Part shown: piece by piece, positions 31,406-35,653 of the stretch
How positions within the stretch are numbered: position 1 is the first letter of the stretch
Layout of the letters: each line of letters opens with the position of its first letter
NCBI GenBank assembly: GCA_020650975.1
Contig: JAIPMN010037078.1
Span: 1 to 35,653 of the forward strand
Source: Apostichopus californicus
Lineage: Eukaryota > Echinodermata > Holothuroidea > Aspidochirotida > Stichopodidae
Length of the DNA: 35,653 bases
Direction of reading: 5' to 3'
The notes under the pieces: model-generated
Seen by the model: the letters and a program-made list of their open reading frames with translations, nothing else
Database searches by the model: none
Told to the model about the DNA's origin: nothing
Translations under genes and position numbers: made by a program

Positions 31406-34400
31406 CTATCGTAAGAAAAAAAGTGAAAGGCTTTACTGGAAGTCTACAATTTTGTTGAAAAAAAATGCAAAGCATTTTTTGCTTGAACATATTACCCCCC
31501 ACCCCTCTCCCCCCACCACTTATGAGATTTTGACTGTAATAAAACCAAACAAGATAAAGGGAGTATATTGTATCATAGTCACCTACACCTTCAAAACTTG
31601 CCTTGGAATTATTTTCAATACTAGAGAGGTTAAAGAATTGTTTTAAATACCAAAAGAACAGTGCAGAATTATTCTGAATACTGAAAGAGCTACAGAATTA
31701 TTCTCAAAGCTAGAATAGGTCAAGAATTATTCTCATTACTGAAAGAGAGCTACAGAATTATTCTCAAAACTGAAATAGAGTAAAAAGAATTATTCTCAAT
31801 ACTTAAAACAACAATCTCAGCAAACAACATATTTCTTAGCCGGTAAATCCAACTGACTAATCGTTGGTAAACTATAAAATTCAAACAAGCCATATTGATA
31901 TGTCAGATGTTGCTGGTTGAATGTTATACCTAAGGAATTTGAAGCAACCGGCTGTAATGTCACAATGAACATTTACAAAACTGATTTTGCATTCTAATCT
32001 ACTGATTTGACCTTTGATTTGGGCAGTTCCAAATTACACTACAGTGGTTGCAAAGCTTATGCAATATTATACAAATAATGAATGGTTATGAGTGCAATAG
32101 TGCAAATATTTCATGAGTTGAAAGATGTAATTTGTTCCATTCAAATAGGCTAGGCAACCTCTATTACAAAAGTGTGGTAGGTTAAATGTTCATATTTGTT
32201 TTAGGAAGGTACAGAGTTTTTCTTCAAGTGTTTAAAATCTGTCCCAACATGAATACAACAAACTAAAACAAAGAAGTCTTTGTTCACATGTAAATTTTCA
32301 TTTGATGTGCAAACTTTAGTTGACAAACATAGCAAGCTTAGCCTAGCTGGAAACACAACAAGCCTCTTGGAAGAGTTGGAAAAAAGAGCAAATATTTACA
32401 GGTCTAGATGGCGGTGTGGTTGGTTTACTGATTCCTAGGACTTTAACATCTGGCTGATCCACTTGTTCTGTCCAGTCCAATGGTATCAAGCACGCTGGTT
32501 TGTTCATTTCATTCTTGGTTTTATCAATTGGAGATTTATGGAAGTTCCTCAGGGCATCCTCAATGGTATCTCTCCTGGAAACAGAGCAGAGACAGGTAAT
32601 CATAAGGCAAAAATTGTTAAAAAAGAGGAAACACCACTTCGATTTATGTACTGTCAAATTTTACATTTTCACAATTATTTTCACAACTAAGAAGATCGTA
32701 TTTGATGCCCTTATCATAAGGCAATAATTTTGACCCCAATTGGTGACCCAAAATGACCTTTGACCTCCAATAAAAACAATAGGCTTCTTTTACTTAATGT
32801 GGTTCTTCTACACACTATCTATGAAGTTGATTCGACCTTCCCTTTTTGAGATATCGTGTTTACAAGGTTTTCACAATTTAATTCCTGGTGACTCCAAATG
32901 ACCTTTGTCCTCCATCTAAAACAATAGGCTACTTTGTACTTAATATGGTACTTCTACACACCAAACATGAAATTGGTCTGAACTTCACTTCTTGAGATAT
33001 TGTGATTACAAGCTGGGCTTCACAAACGCACTCACACACACATACACATGCACCCACCCACATACACACACATACGCCATCATGAATGCAAAGGTTAGTA
33101 TTATCATTGAAACCAAAAGTCATAGGAATAATTCCTAGACAGTCGATTAATCTAACTGATTACTCACTTCTTTGATGGGTGTCTCCATTCCTTGACTCTC
33201 ATCGTCTCTGACTGCAGTTCACCATTTCGACCGATGTGTAGTTTACTGCCGGATCGAAGTTGCCGAGTAACAGAGCAACCCACCTTACCATCGATACTGT
33301 AAAACTGGTCTGCATCTATGCTTCCACCTACAAGAGTAGATGATGAAGAAATGTTATTTTTAGACGAGACTGGATACTTCCCATAATGCAATGCATGCAC
33401 CGACACGGGACGGTGTCTGGCAGAATGGAAATATCGTCCATTTTGTTTCCGACAGAGGTTTCCGGGTGAAAGAGTGGGCAACCTTGGGAGAACGCAATCC
33501 AGGCGATTGGAGTCCATTAAGAGGAGTAGAAATTTGGAATCGTTGATTGAAGTGATAATCTCAAAACAACAATGAATGACAGTAATGGAAGTAGATTTAC
33601 ACCTTACTGACTTGCATAAATATGGTCCCCTTAAGGGAGTCTAAACTTGATTTTGACTGCTCTACTGGACAATTGAGGGTTGCACCTTAGAGCTTAAATG
33701 ATCTGTTTGACTCTCAGTTAAAACCAGAATTATAGAAGCAAAGTCTGATTAGCATCAGTAAGAAATCACAGGTCAGCGATTTGGTTTTGTAGATTTTTTG
33801 GGTGGAATTGAAGATACAGTAAGATTAAAACATAATCTGTTTATGGTAAAGATGAACGGGAGGAAAGGCGACCTGTCATTGGTTTGCAATGTTTACTCAC
33901 CCTGACCACTTAACGGAAGGCCATTACATCATTGAAAGGTCAAAGGGTTCGGACTACTGTATCACACACAACAATTCGTTAACACATGTTTTGTTTGCCT
34001 TGAGTAACACAGACTGACAATCTCCTGATACTAGGATTCTAAAGTCAACAAAACAACGCTGACATGAATAAACTGCTTACTTAGCAAACAAGGTGGTGGT
34101 CAACAACATATAAAGACTGTTTTTCTTTTGATAACTTATGACATAGCCAGCTTCTAAATGTGAAGGGCAGGGTGAAGGGATGAGGGTTTGCTTATATGGG
34201 AGGGGTGCTTAGGAAATCTTTCATACAATGTTCTTGGGAGGGCCTAAATTCTAAAATAAATATCATGAACCAGTTGTATGGAAATAGTTGAAGACCCTGG
34301 CTTAAGATGTGTGTTGGTTGACGAGGGGATAGGGTTGTACTTCACCCTTTCTGGAATTAAATAGTTTATATTCAGGGAGGATAATGCTCGCCTCCACCAC

Positions 34401-34713
34401 CCTGTTTTGATGGGTTACAGCTGTGTTTGCGATGCCAAGTACCTACCTGTAAATGCATCCACGACACCTGACGTATCAGAACCAGCAAAGGTTAGCCATT
34501 GACCTGAAAATGAGTCGTGACGTTTCAGATTTTCACTCTTTGCCCTCCGTCTCTTTTCTCTCTCCATCTTGTCTTCATTTTCCCAGTAGTCGTGGATCTC
34601 ATCTGTTATCTTACGAAAGCTCACGTCTTTTATCTTGGGCCCTTTCTGTTTCATTTTCACCCACATGAATCCCGATGGTTGGGGTGGCTTCCTCGGGGGT
34701 GTACGGAAACTCC
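29666..34713 (-). CDS. Unrecognised Ser/Pro/Glu-rich protein, 5' incomplete, four exons
   Basis: I do not recognise the family. Exons in coding order are 34713-34447, 33327-33168, 32574-32400 and 31405-29666. Phases agree at all three junctions, giving about 779 residues before the stop. The N-terminal part (first about 200 residues) looks structured and conserved: WVKMKQKGPKIKDVSFRKI, a charged KMEREKRRRAKSE stretch, KRHDSFSGQWLTF, IDGKVGCSVTRQLR and, at the start of the last exon, HPVVYNKLIHGNAKPKIQIK. The remainder is low-complexity, with acidic patches and many SP/TP sites. Near the end KRTVTFRED fits the RVxF consensus for protein phosphatase 1 docking, and the C-terminus (LREQIKRDLKQTQDEIQSDL) is probably a short helix. 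No transmembrane or enzyme motif is seen. Convergent with the peroxiredoxin gene. Confidence 0.82.
31406..32399 (-). other. Intron with a minisatellite
   Basis: Between GTAAAT and CGATAG on the minus strand. Contains the repeat at about 31605-31805; otherwise nothing recognisable. Confidence 0.8.
31605..31805. repeat. Minisatellite with GAATTATTCTCAA core
   Basis: GAATTATTCT or close variants recur about every 30-35 bp, spaced by ACTGAAAGAG(AG)CTACA or similar words. Confidence 0.85.
32400..32574 (-). CDS. Third visible exon of the unrecognised gene
   Basis: Acceptor CTGTTTCCAG, G completing Lys, then 58 codons from RDTIEDALRNFHKSPIDKTK to TTPPSRP, ending exactly on a codon before donor GTAAAT. 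Confidence 0.82.
32740..33020. repeat. Two-copy repeat (period about 145 bp) carrying DR1-type motifs
   Basis: AATGACCTTTGACCTCC near 32752 and AATGACCTTTGTCCTCC near 32897. Each is followed by AAAACAATAGGCT, CTTAATATGGT or a variant, and TTGAGATATCGTG or TTGAGATATTGTG. The first copy contains a perfect TGACCTTTGACCT (32754-32766). It lies in an intron of the unrecognised gene. Confidence 0.85.
33023..33077. repeat. CA-rich microsatellite
   Basis: CACACACA with CATA and CCCA interruptions, directly after the DR1-bearing repeat. Confidence 0.88.
33168..33327 (-). CDS. Second visible exon of the unrecognised gene
   Basis: Acceptor CTACTCTTGTAG, GT completing Gly, 52 codons from GSIDADQFYSIDGK to EWRHPSK, then AA before donor GTGAGT. 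Phase matches both neighbours. The frame stays open upstream to an ATG at 33517, which could mark an alternative first exon. Confidence 0.78.
33328..34446 (-). other. Intron of the unrecognised gene (1.1 kb)
   Basis: Between GTAGGT and TTGTAG on the minus strand. The part at 33328-33517 is open in the frame of the downstream exon from an ATG; otherwise no feature is seen. Confidence 0.7.
34447..34713 (-). CDS. First visible exon of the unrecognised gene
   Basis: Acceptor TTCTCATCAG, then GG completing a codon, 88 codons from SFRTPPRKPPQPSGF to DTSGVVDAFT, then G before donor GTAGGT. Begins in phase 1, so at least one coding exon lies upstream, outside the window. Rich in Lys/Arg/Glu in the middle. 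Confidence 0.82.
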
Positions 34714-35653
34714 CTGATGAGAACAAGACAAACATTGCATATAGACTTTAATATACTATGTTTAGTCAGACAGAGGTCATGGTCAACCAATAGGATAGAA
34801 AATTAATTGGTGTTGCTCAGGGGCGTAGCCAGGTTTTTGGTGTGGGGGGCACAGTAAAATGTCTGTCCCCATTTTCAGGCACATAGCAGTGGATCGAAAG
34901 TGCATTGATGAAAAACGGTGCTATCATTTCCATTTTATTAACTACATTCATGTAAAAAAAATTATCTTTTTTGGTACAAAAACTTTACCCAATTTTGGGA
35001 GAAAGAAAAAAAGGAAAAATAATGTGCGTGCCTGCAAGGTCAAAAACCATCCTGTTATATCACATATTAAAAAAAATTATATGTGAATACCAGTAAATAG
35101 CCACTCAGAGAGAGACCGTTCGTTACATTCTATTTTGTGGTTGATCCCCCTCCCCCGCACATATTCTTGGTGACTTTTCATTACATTCCCTTTAGTAGTT
35201 GACACCCCATGAGTACATTTTTTGAGGCTCCCTTTGAATTTTCACTGTCGCCCATCGCATTCCCAAATATTTCTGTTAGGGGGCACTCCCCCCCCCCCCC
35301 CCCCCGCTGGCTACACCACTGAAGTTGCTGATATCAATTTACTGTTTAGTTTAACTCGCCCTCCCGAACCTCCCCTTCACTCCATACCCTCCATCATGAT
35401 CTGCCAAACACAGTTACCATGCATTGAACAGGTTCGAGTAATAATTATAATAAACATCTCAAAGAGGTAAGAAATGCCCAGGGTATCGCTACTTTTAATC
35501 AAACTAGATGCGCATTATGAAACTTAAACGAGCAATAATAAAAGTCACCAATATATTAACAAACATAGGTCACCTTCTTGGCATTACTAGCATATATTCA
35601 TATGCATGCATATATATACATATATTTTTTTTTTGGGGGGGGGGGGGATTAAC
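34714..35653 (-). other. Upstream intron of the unrecognised gene, running off the window
   Basis: Contains the hAT-like element at 34818-35321 and a terminal poly-T/poly-G run (about 35626-35647). No exon is seen. Confidence 0.65.
34818..35321. mobile_element. hAT-like MITE (504 bp)
   Basis: 5' end CAGGGGCGTAGCCAGG; 3' end read inverted CAGTGGTGTAGCCAGC. The flanking 8-mers GTGTTGCT (34810-34817) and AAGTTGCT (35322-35329) share six of eight bases, suggesting an aged target duplication. The interior includes a C18 run at 35288-35305 and two related segments (GTTACATTCTATTTTG and ATTACATTCCCTTTAG). The termini resemble those of the 28485 element. Confidence 0.72.

Overview
This is animal nuclear DNA: AT-rich, with multi-exon genes, GT-AG introns, many microsatellites and minisatellites, long poly-C/poly-G runs and several short DNA transposons. 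The two host genes, the repeat load and the peroxiredoxin sequence suit a marine invertebrate deuterostome such as an echinoderm. That placement is an inference from general character, not from a diagnostic marker.

Layout. (1) 1-10,834 has no coding exon I can support. It holds diverged dispersed repeats, a possible hAT-like MITE (2349-2513), an inverted-repeat element (about 7499-7813) with a partial relative at 1375-1460, and simple repeats. (2) 10,835-23,180, plus strand, is a typical 2-Cys peroxiredoxin gene of the PRDX1/2/4 class. Five coding exons are placed to the base (10835-10871, 12482-12598, 16474-16596, 19025-19155, 23098-23180), and all four junctions keep frame. The first coding exon (about 35 residues) was not found and may lie upstream of the window. 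The introns carry a tRNA-like sequence with intact A and B boxes, a 170-bp tandem duplication, a ten-copy minisatellite, a telomere-motif hairpin and a CpG-dense patch. (3) 19,798-21,605, minus strand, inside the last peroxiredoxin intron, is a broken transposase-like gene. It has a helix-turn-helix-like region, a D-D-E-like core and a C-terminal C2H2 finger, and is interrupted by three frameshifts and one stop codon. (4) 23,181-29,665 lies between two convergent genes. It holds simple repeats and an old dispersed repeat interrupted by a 363-bp hAT-like MITE with a perfect 8-bp target duplication. (5) 29,666-34,713, minus strand, is the 3' part of a gene I do not recognise. Four exons in consistent phase encode about 779 residues of a largely disordered Ser/Pro/Glu-rich protein, and its 5' end is outside the window. 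Its introns hold a minisatellite, a tandem repeat carrying DR1-type nuclear-receptor motifs, and upstream of the first visible exon a second hAT-like element (34818-35321).

The two host genes show no functional link; they are convergent neighbours. The most unusual item is the transposase relic with its HTH / DDE / C2H2 layout. I see no CRISPR array, operon, prokaryotic system or viral gene.
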